Assembly: GCF_011605345.1 (NCBI RefSeq)
Contig: NZ_JAAOXM010000011.1
Span: 1 to 64,000, forward strand
Source of the DNA: Burkholderia sp. D-99
GTDB lineage: Bacteria; Pseudomonadota; Gammaproteobacteria; Burkholderiales; Burkholderiaceae
Direction of reading: 5' to 3'
Length of the DNA: 64,000 bases
Shown here piece after piece: positions 45,175-53,704 of the stretch. The notes below the pieces were generated by a model, which saw only the letters and a program-made list of their open reading frames with translations, was not told the origin of the DNA and searched no databases. Position numbers and translations under genes: made by a program. Position 1 is the first letter of the stretch, and the number at the start of each line of letters is the position of its first letter.

Positions 45175-45501
45175 CGACGGAGTCGGTGGCTTGGTTTGGC
45201 GGTTTCGCGGTTTCGCGGTTTGATAGATCGGAGAAGCGGCAGGTGACCGAACCCGCTGAAACCGCGACAGAACGGGCTCCCCGACTCGCGCCCCATCGCA
45301 AACCCGGCCGCGCGCCGCAGTGTTCGCTACGTCACCCTATCCCCGCAATGCACCGTCCGGCCGGGCCCGACGGCCCCGATTCCGCTAAAATCGAGCGATG
45401 CGCACCACTTCCCACTCGACCGCCCTGTCGCCTTTCGTCCGCCGCGCCCGTCATGCTCGCGTCGCGCCGCGCCCGCCCGTCTCGTGCCGGATGGCTGCCC
45501 G
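45175..45501. other. Intergenic region with 8-bp direct repeats
   Basis: 327 bp without a gene. GGTTTSGC octamers repeat head-to-tail at 45193-45221 (about 3.6 copies), and the complementary GAAACCGC occurs about 40 bp later. A hairpin with some terminator function is possible but no T-tract follows. Confidence 0.4.
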
Positions 45502-46011
45502 ATGAGCCAGGCCAATCCCCCTGATTTCGACGCGGCCGCCTTCCGGCAAGCACTCGGCCAGTTCGCAACGGGCGTGACGGTGATCACGACGCGTGCGCCG
45601 TCCGGGCAGCTGATCGGCATCACCGCCAGCTCGTTCAACTCGGTATCGCTCGATCCACCGCTCGTGTTGTGGAGCCTCGCGCACAAATCGGCGTCGACGC
45701 CCGTGTTCCGCGGCAACAGCCACTATGTGGTGAACGTACTCGCGGCATCGCAGCTCGACCTGTGCAAGCGCTTCTCGACCTACAAGGGCGACCGCTTCGA
45801 AGGGATCGCGCATGCGGCCGGCAACTCCGGGATGCCCGTGCTCGACGGCGCGCTCGCATGGTTCGAATGCCACAACCGCAGCCGCTATGACGAAGGCGAC
45901 CACGTGATCTTCGTCGGCGAAGTCGAACGCTGCGGCGTGCGCGCCGCCTCGGACACGACGCCGCCGCTCGTGTTCCACGGCGGCGGCTTCCACGGCCTTA
46001 CACCGCTTTGA
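45502..46011 (+). CDS. Flavin reductase-like domain protein
   Basis: A 169-residue FMN-binding split-barrel protein of the NAD(P)H:flavin reductase family. Signature: FRQALGQFATGVTVITT, ITASSFNSVSLDPPLVLWSL and the C-terminal GDHVIFVGEVE. Such proteins pass reduced flavin to partner monooxygenases; no partner is adjacent. ATG at 45502 was preferred to GTG at 45484. Its 3' end overlaps kynR by 14 bp in convergent orientation. Confidence 0.9.
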   Translation: MSQANPPDFDAAAFRQALGQFATGVTVITTRAPSGQLIGITASSFNSVSLDPPLVLWSLAHKSASTPVFRGNSHYVVNVLAASQLDLCKRFSTYKGDRFEGIAHAAGNSGMPVLDGALAWFECHNRSRYDEGDHVIFVGEVERCGVRAASDTTPPLVFHGGGFHGLTPL

Positions 46012-46498
46012 TCGCCCCCGTGCGCGCCAGCCCGACCGGCGCGCCGGCTTCGTCCTTCAGCGTCTGCAGCACGATGTTCGAACGGATGTCCATCACCCCG
46101 GGCGCCTTGTAGAGCCGGTTCAGCACGAAATCCGAATAGTGCTTGAGGTTGTGCGCGAGCACGCGCAGCAGATAGTGGCTCTCGCCCGTCACGACGAACG
46201 CGCCGACCACCTCCGGCCATTCGCGCAGCGCTTCCGCGAAGCGCTCGTGCCATTGATTTTCTTCGTTGCGCATCGATACCTGCACGAACGCCTCGAGCTC
46301 GAAGCCGAGCTTTTCGCGGCTCAGGCACGCGCGATAGTGCTCGATCACGCCCTGCTCCTCGAGCAGGCGCATGCGGCGCAGGCAGGCGGATGGCGAAAGC
46401 GAAATCCGTTCCGCCAGGTCGAGATTGCTGATTCTGCCCTCTTCCTGCAGTACCGCCAGAATCCGGCAGTCGGTGGCATCGAGCGTGATCGCGTGCAT
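45998..46498 (-). CDS. kynR: Lrp/AsnC-family regulator of kynurenine catabolism
   Basis: 166 residues. HTH at about 8-60 (TDCRILAVLQEEGRISNLDLAERISLSPSACLRRMRLLEE) and a RAM/AsnC ligand domain at about 70-150 (VVGAFVVTGESHYLLRVLA). Divergent from kynBUA. In Pseudomonas aeruginosa the Lrp-type KynR activates kyn genes in response to kynurenine; position and type match here. Confidence 0.9.
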   Translation of the reverse strand: MHAITLDATDCRILAVLQEEGRISNLDLAERISLSPSACLRRMRLLEEQGVIEHYRACLSREKLGFELEAFVQVSMRNEENQWHERFAEALREWPEVVGAFVVTGESHYLLRVLAHNLKHYSDFVLNRLYKAPGVMDIRSNIVLQTLKDEAGAPVGLARTGAIKAV

Positions 46499-46536
46499 TT
46501 ATGGTCCCCGTTTTCCCTCTGAGTCGAATTATCTGC

Positions 46537-46551
46537 CAATCCGGCGGATTG
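46537..46551. promoter_or_regulatory. 15-bp palindrome between kynR and kynB, candidate KynR operator
   Basis: CAATCC-GGC-GGATTG, perfect six-base arms around GGC, lies 38 bp before kynR and 77 bp before kynB. Fifteen bases is the usual size of an Lrp/AsnC dimer site. No other equally good dyad lies in the 130-bp gap. Confidence 0.55.
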
Positions 46552-46628
46552 TCCATGTTTATTTCGCAAGCACTTTCTGCGAGCGTCCACCTATCATTCG
46601 AAGCATCGACTCACCGAATCGTCATGCC

Positions 46629-47270
46629 ATGGACACCCTCTGGGACATCTCGCCGCCCGTCAGCCCCGCCACCCCCGTGTGGCCGGGCGATACGCCGGTT
46701 TCCGTCGAACGCGTGTGGCGGATGGAGGCCGGTTCGCCGGTCAACGTCGCACGCCTGACGCTGTCGCCGCACACCGGCGCGCACTGCGACGCGCCGCTGC
46801 ACTACGACGCCGACGGCGCGCCGATCGGCGCCGTACCGCTCGATACCTACCTCGGCCCGTGCCGCGTGATCCATTGCATCGGCGCATCGCCGGTCGTGCA
46901 ACCGGCCGATGTCGCCGGCGCGCTCGACGGCGTGCCGCCACGCGTGCTGCTGCGCACGTATGCGCGCGCCAGCGTCGAGCAATGGGACAGCGGCTTCTGC
47001 GCGGTCGCGCCCGAGACCGTCGACCTGCTCGCCGCGCACGGTGTGAAGCTGATCGGCATCGATACGCCGTCGCTCGACCCGCAGGAATCGAAGACGATGG
47101 ATGCGCATCACCGCGTGCGCGCGCACCGGATGGCAATCCTCGAAGGCATCGTGCTCGACGACGTGCCGCCCGGCGACTACGAACTGATTGCACTGCCGCT
47201 GAAGTTCGCGACGCTCGACGCGAGCCCCGTGCGCGCGGTGCTGCGCGCGCTGCCCACGCGTGCCTCCTGA
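46629..47270 (+). CDS. kynB: Kynurenine formamidase
   Basis: A 213-residue metal-dependent cyclase-fold amidase that hydrolyses N-formylkynurenine. Metal ligands lie in SPHTGAHCDAPLHYD. GVKLIGIDTPSLDPQ and the His of MDAHH are family features. First gene of kynB-kynU-kynA; the ATG at 46629 gives the standard length. Confidence 0.96.
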   Translation: MDTLWDISPPVSPATPVWPGDTPVSVERVWRMEAGSPVNVARLTLSPHTGAHCDAPLHYDADGAPIGAVPLDTYLGPCRVIHCIGASPVVQPADVAGALDGVPPRVLLRTYARASVEQWDSGFCAVAPETVDLLAAHGVKLIGIDTPSLDPQESKTMDAHHRVRAHRMAILEGIVLDDVPPGDYELIALPLKFATLDASPVRAVLRALPTRAS

Positions 47271-47295
47271 TTACCCCGACCGACAACCCCACATC

Positions 47296-48549
47296 ATGAT
47301 CAAGACCCGTGAAGACGCACTCGCGCTCGACCGCGACGATCCGCTCGCCCCGCTGCGCGACCAGTTCTCCCTGCCCGACGGCGTGATCTACCTCGACGGC
47401 AACTCGCTCGGCGCACAGCCGCGCGCGTCGGCCGCCCGCGCGCAGCAGGTGATCGCCGCCGAATGGGGCGAAGGCCTGATCCGCAGCTGGAACACGGCCG
47501 GCTGGTTCGCGCTGCCGCGCCGTCTCGGCGACAAGCTCGCGACGCTGATTGGTGGCGCACCCGGCGAAACGGTCGTCACCGATACCATCTCGATCAACCT
47601 GTTCAAGCTGCTGTCGGCGATGGTGCGCCACCAGGCCGAGCGCGCGCCCGAGCGCCGCGTGATCGTGTCGGAACGCTCGAACTTCCCGACCGACCTGTAT
47701 ATCGCGCAGGGGCTGATCGAGCAGCTCGGCGGCGACTACGAACTGCGCCTGATCGACGACCCGGCCGACCTGCCCGGCGCGCTCGGCGCAGACACGGCCG
47801 TCGCGATGATCACGCACGTGAACTACCGCACCGGCTACATGCACGACATGCCGGCCGTCACGCAGCTCGTGCACGACGCGGGCGCGCTGATGCTGTGGGA
47901 TCTCGCGCACTCGGCCGGCGCGGTGCCGGTCGACCTGAACGGCGCGCGCGCGGACGGCGCGGTCGGCTGCACGTACAAGTACCTGAACGGCGGCCCCGGT
48001 TCGCCTGCATTCGTGTGGGTGCCGCAGCGCCATCATGCGCACTTCTCGCAGCCACTGTCCGGCTGGTGGGGCCACCGCGCACCGTTCGCGATGCAGCCGG
48101 GCTTCGCGCCCGATCCGGGCATCGCGCGCTTCCTGTGCGGCACGCAGCCGATCGTGTCGATGTCGATGGTCGAATGCGGGCTCGACGTGTTCCTGCAAAC
48201 CGACATGCAGGCGATCCGCCGCAAGTCGCTCGCGCTGACCGATGCGTTCATCGCGCTCGTCGAAGCGCGTTGCGCGGGCCTGTCGCTGAAGCTCGTGACG
48301 CCGCGCGCGCATCACCAGCGCGGCTCGCAGGCGAGCTTCGAGCATCCGCACGGCTACGAGGTGATGCAGGCGCTGATCGCGCGCGGCGTGATCGGCGACT
48401 ACCGCGAGCCGTACGTGCTCCGCTTCGGCTTCACGCCGCTTTATGTGCGCTTCGCCGACGTGTGGGATGCCGTCGAGACGCTGCGCGACATCCTCGCCAC
48501 CGACGCGTGGAAGGCGCCCGAGTTCGCCGAACGCGGCGCGGTGACCTGA
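47296..48549 (+). CDS. kynU: Kynureninase
   Basis: A 417-residue PLP enzyme cleaving kynurenine to anthranilate and alanine. The PLP lysine is K228 in CTYKYLNGGPGS; GNSLGAQPR, SERSNFPTDLYI and LWDLAHSAGAVPVDL are family segments. Starts 25 bp after kynB. An in-frame GTG at 47260 would overlap kynB but seems less likely. Confidence 0.96.
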   Translation: MIKTREDALALDRDDPLAPLRDQFSLPDGVIYLDGNSLGAQPRASAARAQQVIAAEWGEGLIRSWNTAGWFALPRRLGDKLATLIGGAPGETVVTDTISINLFKLLSAMVRHQAERAPERRVIVSERSNFPTDLYIAQGLIEQLGGDYELRLIDDPADLPGALGADTAVAMITHVNYRTGYMHDMPAVTQLVHDAGALMLWDLAHSAGAVPVDLNGARADGAVGCTYKYLNGGPGSPAFVWVPQRHHAHFSQPLSGWWGHRAPFAMQPGFAPDPGIARFLCGTQPIVSMSMVECGLDVFLQTDMQAIRRKSLALTDAFIALVEARCAGLSLKLVTPRAHHQRGSQASFEHPHGYEVMQALIARGVIGDYREPYVLRFGFTPLYVRFADVWDAVETLRDILATDAWKAPEFAERGAVT

Positions 48550-48623
48550 CCGGCCTTGCCCGGCGCGGCGCGCAACCACGCGGATTGCGCGCCGCGCCCA
48601 GTCATTCAAATCTGGAGATAGTC

Positions 48624-49571
48624 GTGAATTCTGGTCATATGCAGCCACCCGGCGGCGACGCGCCGGCGGGCTGCCCGTTCTCGGGCGCACGCGCCGCTCA
48701 ACCGGCACAATCCGCGCACGAAGCGCCGCACGTGCCCGGCGATGCCGCTGAAGCCGGCTGGCACGACGCGCAGCTCGATTTCTCGAAGTCGATGAGCTAC
48801 GGCGACTACCTGTCGCTGAATTCGATCCTCGATGCGCAGCATCCGCTGTCGCCCGATCACAACGAGATGCTGTTCATCATCCAGCATCAGACGAGCGAGC
48901 TGTGGATGAAGCTCGCGCTGTTCGAGCTGCGCGGCGCGCTCGACGCGGTGCGCACCGACGCGCTGCCGCCCGCGTTCAAGATGCTCGCGCGCGTGTCGCG
49001 GATCCTCGAGCAACTCGTGCAGGCGTGGAACGTGCTATCGACGATGACGCCGTCCGAGTATTCGGCGATGCGCCCGTATCTCGGGCAGTCGTCGGGCTTC
49101 CAGTCGTATCAGTATCGCCAGCTCGAATTCCTGCTCGGCAACAAGAACGTGCAGATGCTGCAGCCGCATGCGCACCGGCCCGACATCCTCGAACAAGTGC
49201 GCGCGACGCTCGAAGCGCCGTCGTTCTACGACGAAGTCGTCCGCCTGCTCGCGCGGCGCGGTTTCCCGATCGCGCAAGCGCGGCTCGAGCGCGACTGGAC
49301 GCAACCGACGCAGCACGACGAAACGGTCGAGGCCGCGTGGCTCGAGGTCTACCGTCATCCGCAGCAGCACTGGGAACTCTACGAGATGGCCGAGGAACTC
49401 GTCGATCTCGAGGATGCATTCCGCCAGTGGCGCTTCCGTCACGTGACGACCGTCGAGCGCATCATCGGCTTCAAGCAGGGCACGGGCGGCACCAGCGGCG
49501 CGCCGTACCTGCGCAAGATGCTCGACGTCGTGCTGTTCCCCGAGCTCTGGCACGTGCGCACCACACTGTAA
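48624..49571 (+). CDS. kynA: Tryptophan 2,3-dioxygenase
   Basis: A haem dioxygenase (315 residues from GTG) that opens tryptophan to N-formylkynurenine. The haem and substrate region FIIQHQTSELWMKLALFEL, the SSGFQSYQYRQLEF loop and GTGGTSGAPYL are diagnostic. GTG at 48624 has GGAGA five bases upstream, whereas the ATG at 48639 has none. Either start is possible, and the N-terminal 35 residues are a variable Ala/Pro tail. Last gene of the operon. Confidence 0.95.
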   Translation: MNSGHMQPPGGDAPAGCPFSGARAAQPAQSAHEAPHVPGDAAEAGWHDAQLDFSKSMSYGDYLSLNSILDAQHPLSPDHNEMLFIIQHQTSELWMKLALFELRGALDAVRTDALPPAFKMLARVSRILEQLVQAWNVLSTMTPSEYSAMRPYLGQSSGFQSYQYRQLEFLLGNKNVQMLQPHAHRPDILEQVRATLEAPSFYDEVVRLLARRGFPIAQARLERDWTQPTQHDETVEAAWLEVYRHPQQHWELYEMAEELVDLEDAFRQWRFRHVTTVERIIGFKQGTGGTSGAPYLRKMLDVVLFPELWHVRTTL

Positions 49572-49601
49572 CGCGCCACGCGCCCGTGGGCCCGCCCGCC
49601 G

Positions 49602-50999
49602 TCACGACGACGTGCGGGCCAGTTCCTCCCCTTCGCGCGGCTGCACCGCGGCTCGTGACAGTCGCGGGATATGCCGTCGCACGACGAGCAGCGCGACGCA
49701 GACAACGCCCATCGCAATCGCCAGCATCGTCAGATAGGCCGTGGCGCCCCCCGTGGTGATCACGATCGCGCCCGCGAACGCACTGAGGATCGCACCGAGC
49801 CGGCCGAACGCGAGCGCGCTTGCCGTGCCCGTTGCGCGCACGGCGGTCGGGTAGATGTACGCACAGAGCGCGTACATCGTCGACTGCACCGCGTTGACGA
49901 ACAGCCCGTGCAGGCCGAGCCCGACGATCAGCCAGCCCGTGTGGCGGCTTGCATCGACACCCATCAGCCACACCGCACTCGCCGCGCCGCCGATGCTGCA
50001 CAGCACGAGCGGCCAGCGCGACCCGGCATGCGTGATCACCCACGCGCACAGCAGCGCGCCGATCACGCCGCCGAGGTTGTACGCGGTGAGCCCGGAACCC
50101 GCGACCGACACACTCAGCCCGCTTGCGGCCAGCATCGTCGGCAGCCAGCTGAACGCCGCATACACGGCGAGCAGACACATGAAGAAGGCGCACCACAGCG
50201 CGATCGTGTCACGCGCCTGACCGCTCGCGAACAGCGCGCCGAAGCCACCGCGGCCGCCTGCCGCGCGTGCGTCCTTCAGGTCGGTAAATGCGGTGCCCGG
50301 CGCAACGGGCCGCTCCATCCGCGCGAGCAGCGCGCCAAGTTCCGGCCAGCGCGCGGGGCGCCGTACAAGATAGCGCGGCGATTCGGGCAGCGCACGCACG
50401 AGCACGAAGCCGAGCACGAGCGGCAACGCGCCGCCCGCGAAGAACAGCCCGCGCCAGCCGTAGCGCGGCAGCACCTCGTGCGCGAACAGGCCGGCCAGCA
50501 TCCCGCCGAGCGGCACGCAGACGATCGTCGCGGTCACCATCATCGTGCGGCGCCGCGCGGGCGTGTATTCGGCCGTCATCGTCGTGGCGGTCGGCAATGC
50601 ACCGCCGATCCCGAGCCCTGCACAGAAACGCAGCACCGCGATCGCCGTGACGTCCGGTGCGAAACCGATCGCGCAGGTCGCGATGCCGAACAGGAACACG
50701 CTGCCGATCACGGCCTGGCGACGACCGAAGCGGTCCGCGACGATCCCCGCGCACGCGCTGCCGATGCCCATCCCGATCAGTCCGGCAGCCACCGCTGGCG
50801 CGAATGCACCGCGCGTGATCCCCCATTCGCGGATCAGCACCGGAATCGCGAAACCAATCAACTGGCCGTCAAAGCCGTCGAGCACGATCGCGAGCGCGGC
50901 GAGCAGCACCACGCCACGCTGCATCGCCGTGAATGGCCCGTCGTCGAGGGTCGTGCCGATGTCGACCGGCGGCAGCTGCAATCCGTCGCGCGTGCTCAT
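49602..50999 (-). CDS. MFS transporter, aromatic acid:H+ symporter (AAHS) type
   Basis: A 465-residue inner-membrane protein with 12 helices. LDGFDGQLIGFAIPVL (the family DGFD motif), GMGIGSACAGIVADRFGRR, and LCAGLGIGGALPTA-like FCAGLGIGGALPTATTM are AAHS hallmarks, as in PcaK and BenK. The ATG at 50999 follows GGGAGG and overlaps the stop of a 27-codon upstream ORF. It probably imports the aromatic acid used by the adjacent decarboxylase cluster. Confidence 0.9.
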   Translation of the reverse strand: MSTRDGLQLPPVDIGTTLDDGPFTAMQRGVVLLAALAIVLDGFDGQLIGFAIPVLIREWGITRGAFAPAVAAGLIGMGIGSACAGIVADRFGRRQAVIGSVFLFGIATCAIGFAPDVTAIAVLRFCAGLGIGGALPTATTMTAEYTPARRRTMMVTATIVCVPLGGMLAGLFAHEVLPRYGWRGLFFAGGALPLVLGFVLVRALPESPRYLVRRPARWPELGALLARMERPVAPGTAFTDLKDARAAGGRGGFGALFASGQARDTIALWCAFFMCLLAVYAAFSWLPTMLAASGLSVSVAGSGLTAYNLGGVIGALLCAWVITHAGSRWPLVLCSIGGAASAVWLMGVDASRHTGWLIVGLGLHGLFVNAVQSTMYALCAYIYPTAVRATGTASALAFGRLGAILSAFAGAIVITTGGATAYLTMLAIAMGVVCVALLVVRRHIPRLSRAAVQPREGEELARTSS

Positions 51000-51079
51000 G
51001 CGGCCTCCCGTGTGCCGCACGTCGGCGGCAACGTGCGCGAGCGGCGCGCGGCAAGGCAACGGCATTCGATGGTTTTCAT
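50996..51079 (-). CDS. 27-codon leader ORF upstream of the AAHS transporter
   Basis: Starts ATG AAA ACC with GGAGA five bases upstream, and ends with TGA in an ATGA overlap with the transporter start. The peptide begins MKTIECRCLAARRSRTLPP, has three cysteines (6, 8 and 21) and is strongly basic. Too short for a domain. The excellent ribosome-binding site and stop-start overlap suggest translational coupling or a regulatory leader peptide. I know no named family for it. Confidence 0.6.
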   Translation of the reverse strand: MKTIECRCLAARRSRTLPPTCGTREAA

Positions 51080-51264
51080 GGTGTCTCCGGTTGTCCGGGC
51101 TGGCGCGGTGGCGCGTGCCCGAATCTCGTGCTGCGCAGTCGGCCGGCGTCAACGCATCGGCGCCGGCCCCGGTGTCTCGTCCAACCCGTCCCGATCCGGC
51201 GCCGTCGCCTGCGCGCGACGCACCCGTCTCGTCGTGCGGCGCAAGCCGGCCGCCGGCCTGATGC

Positions 51265-52209
51265 TCAGTCGATCCGTGCGTCGATCAGCCGGACGAGCGC
51301 GAGCAGCGTCTCGGCATGCGGCACCGCGACACCGGCTTCCCGCGCGGCCGCGACGACCTTGCCGCTGATCGCGTCGATTTCCGTGCGACGGCCCGCGAGC
51401 ACATCCTGCAGCATCGACGGGCGATGGCCGCGATGCTCGCGGATCGCATGCTCGACGTTGCGCGCGATGCGTTCGCCGTCTACCGCGATCCCCTTCGCGC
51501 GGGCGACGGCGGCCACCTCGGCCGCGATCGCGAGCGCGAGCCGCGGCCCGTCGTGGTGATTGCCGAGCTGGTCGACCGTGCAGCCCGTCGCCGCGCACAG
51601 CGTGTTGAGCGCCGCGTTGAACGCGACCTTCTCCCAGATCGCGGCCCAAACGTCGACATCCAGCGTGCACGCGAGCCCTGCGCGCGACAGCGTATCGGCC
51701 ACGGCCGTCGCGAACGGGCGTGCCACGCCGTCAGCCATCATCATGCGGATCGTGCCCGCGCCGTGCGAGCGCACGTGCGCGGGCCCCGCGGCGTCGGCCG
51801 GCCACGTCGTCACGCCGACCAGGATGCGTTCGAGCGCCACGAACGCACTCAGCGTCTCGACGTTGCCGAGTCCGTTCTGCAGCGTCAGCACATGCGTGTG
51901 CGGCGTCAGCAGCGCACGCACGCCGTCGAGCGCGGTGCGCGTATGCAGCGACTTCGTGAAGACGATCAGCAGGTCGAACGGTGCATCGGCCGATGCGACC
52001 GCATCCGCATTCGCGGCTTCCGGCCGCACGGCCTGCAACGTACGAACGCGCCGTTCACCGCGATCGTCGTCGATGCGCAGCCCGTCGCGGCGAATCGCAT
52101 CGAGATGCGCGTCGTTCACGTCGATCAGCGTGACGGCCTCGCCGCTTTCGGCCAGCAGCGCGCCGAACAGCGAGCCCATCGCGCCCGCGCCCAGAATCGC
52201 AATTCTCAT
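51265..52209 (-). CDS. Ketopantoate reductase (PanE/ApbA) family; candidate D-mandelate dehydrogenase
   Basis: 314 residues. Rossmann motif AILGAGAMGSLFGALLAESG at the N-terminus, FTKSLHTRTAL and LQNGLGNVE, and the catalytic Lys in WEKVAFNAALNTL. It is the third gene after mdlC and the aldehyde dehydrogenase, with only 14 bp from the latter. Some D-mandelate dehydrogenases (for example from Enterococcus) belong to this family, so in this cluster it may interconvert D-mandelate and benzoylformate. Standard 2-dehydropantoate reductase remains possible. Confidence 0.85.
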   Translation of the reverse strand: MRIAILGAGAMGSLFGALLAESGEAVTLIDVNDAHLDAIRRDGLRIDDDRGERRVRTLQAVRPEAANADAVASADAPFDLLIVFTKSLHTRTALDGVRALLTPHTHVLTLQNGLGNVETLSAFVALERILVGVTTWPADAAGPAHVRSHGAGTIRMMMADGVARPFATAVADTLSRAGLACTLDVDVWAAIWEKVAFNAALNTLCAATGCTVDQLGNHHDGPRLALAIAAEVAAVARAKGIAVDGERIARNVEHAIREHRGHRPSMLQDVLAGRRTEIDAISGKVVAAAREAGVAVPHAETLLALVRLIDARID

Positions 52210-52223
52210 CTTCAGTGGCCTCG

Positions 52224-53675
52224 TCAGAACGGATAGTGGCGCGGTGCGGTCTGCACCGTAATCCAGCGCAGGTCGGTGAACGCCGCGATGCCGGCCTTGC
52301 CGCCGAAGTGGCCGAAGCCGCTGTCCTTCACGCCGCCGAACGGCATCTGCGCCTCGTCGTGCACGGTCGGACCGTTTATGTGGCAGATGCCCGATTCGAT
52401 GCGTGCCGCGACGCGCATCGCACGCGCGACGTCGCGGCTGAACACGGCCGACGACAGCCCGAACGCGTTGTCGTTCGCGCAACGGATCGCGGCGTCCTCG
52501 CCGTCGACGCGCACGATGCCCTTCACCGGGCCGAACGATTCTTCCGCGTAGATGCGCATCGCCGGCGTCACATGGTCGAGCAGCGTGGCCGGGAACAGCG
52601 TGCTGTCGGCCTTGCCGCCGCACACGAGCGTCGCGCCGTGCGCGAGCGCATCGTCGATCAGCGCGTTGCAGCGCTCGACCGCCTTCATGTCGATCAGCGA
52701 ACCGAGCACGACGGGCCCGTTGCGCGGATCGCCGAGCGGCAGCGACGCGGCCTTGCCGGCGAGCTTCGCGACGAACGCATCGGCGATCGACGCGTCGACG
52801 ACGATGCGTTCGGTCGACATGCAGATCTGCCCGGAATTCGCGAACGCGCCGAACGCGGCCGCCGCGACCGCCGCGTCCAGATCGGCATCATCGAGCACGA
52901 CGAACGACGCCTTGCCGCCGAGTTCCAGCACCGACGGTTTCAGGTGGCGCGCGCACGCTTCGGCGACGATCCTGCCGACACGCGTCGAGCCCGTGAAATT
53001 CACGCGGCGCACGGCCGGATGCGCGATCAATGCATCGACGACGGCACCCGCATCCTCGGGCGCGTTCGTCACGAAATTGACGACGCCCGGCGGCAACCCA
53101 GCCTCCTGCAGCGCCTCGACGATCAGCCCGTGCGTGACCGGGCACAGCTCCGAGCCCTTCAGCACGACCGTGTTGCCGCACGCGAGCGGCAGCGCGAGCG
53201 CGCGCGTCGCGAGGATCACCGGCGCGTTCCACGGCGCGATGCCGAGCACGACGCCCGCCGGCTGCCGTACGCCCATCGCGAGCGAACCGGGCACGTCGGA
53301 CGGGATCAGCTCGCCGCCGACCTGGGTGGTCAGCGACGCGGCCTCGACGAGCCCGCTCGCGGCAAGGTGCACGTTGAAACCGGCCCACAGCGCGGATGCG
53401 CCCGTCTCGGCCGCCATCGCGGCGACGAACTGGTCGTGCTTCGCTTCGAGCGCGGCGGCCGCCTTCAGCAACAGCGCGCGGCGTGCGCCGGGGCCGAGTG
53501 CGGCCCAGTCGGGAAACGCGCGGGCGGCCGCGTCGGCCGCAGCACGCGCATCGTCGACGGTGCACGCGGGCGCGGCCGACGCGACTTCGCCGTCGAGCGG
53601 GTTGCGGCGCACGAAGGTCGCGCCGCTGGACGAATGGCGGCGTTCGCCGCCGATCAGCATCGATACGGTTTGCAT
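52224..53675 (-). CDS. Aldehyde dehydrogenase, benzaldehyde/vanillin type
   Basis: A 483-residue NAD(P)-dependent enzyme. LGIAPWNAPVILATRALALPLACGNTVVLKGSE (cofactor site), NFTGSTRVGRIV, ELGGKASFVVLDDADLD (general base Glu) and NSGQICMSTER (catalytic Cys) are intact. The LKGSELCP form of the cofactor lysine segment is typical of vanillin and salicylaldehyde dehydrogenases. Directly after mdlC (29 bp), so it likely oxidises benzaldehyde to benzoate. Confidence 0.92.
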   Translation of the reverse strand: MQTVSMLIGGERRHSSSGATFVRRNPLDGEVASAAPACTVDDARAAADAAARAFPDWAALGPGARRALLLKAAAALEAKHDQFVAAMAAETGASALWAGFNVHLAASGLVEAASLTTQVGGELIPSDVPGSLAMGVRQPAGVVLGIAPWNAPVILATRALALPLACGNTVVLKGSELCPVTHGLIVEALQEAGLPPGVVNFVTNAPEDAGAVVDALIAHPAVRRVNFTGSTRVGRIVAEACARHLKPSVLELGGKASFVVLDDADLDAAVAAAAFGAFANSGQICMSTERIVVDASIADAFVAKLAGKAASLPLGDPRNGPVVLGSLIDMKAVERCNALIDDALAHGATLVCGGKADSTLFPATLLDHVTPAMRIYAEESFGPVKGIVRVDGEDAAIRCANDNAFGLSSAVFSRDVARAMRVAARIESGICHINGPTVHDEAQMPFGGVKDSGFGHFGGKAGIAAFTDLRWITVQTAPRHYPF

Positions 53676-53704
53676 GGAATCTCCGGGAGGACGCGCACCG
53701 CGCG

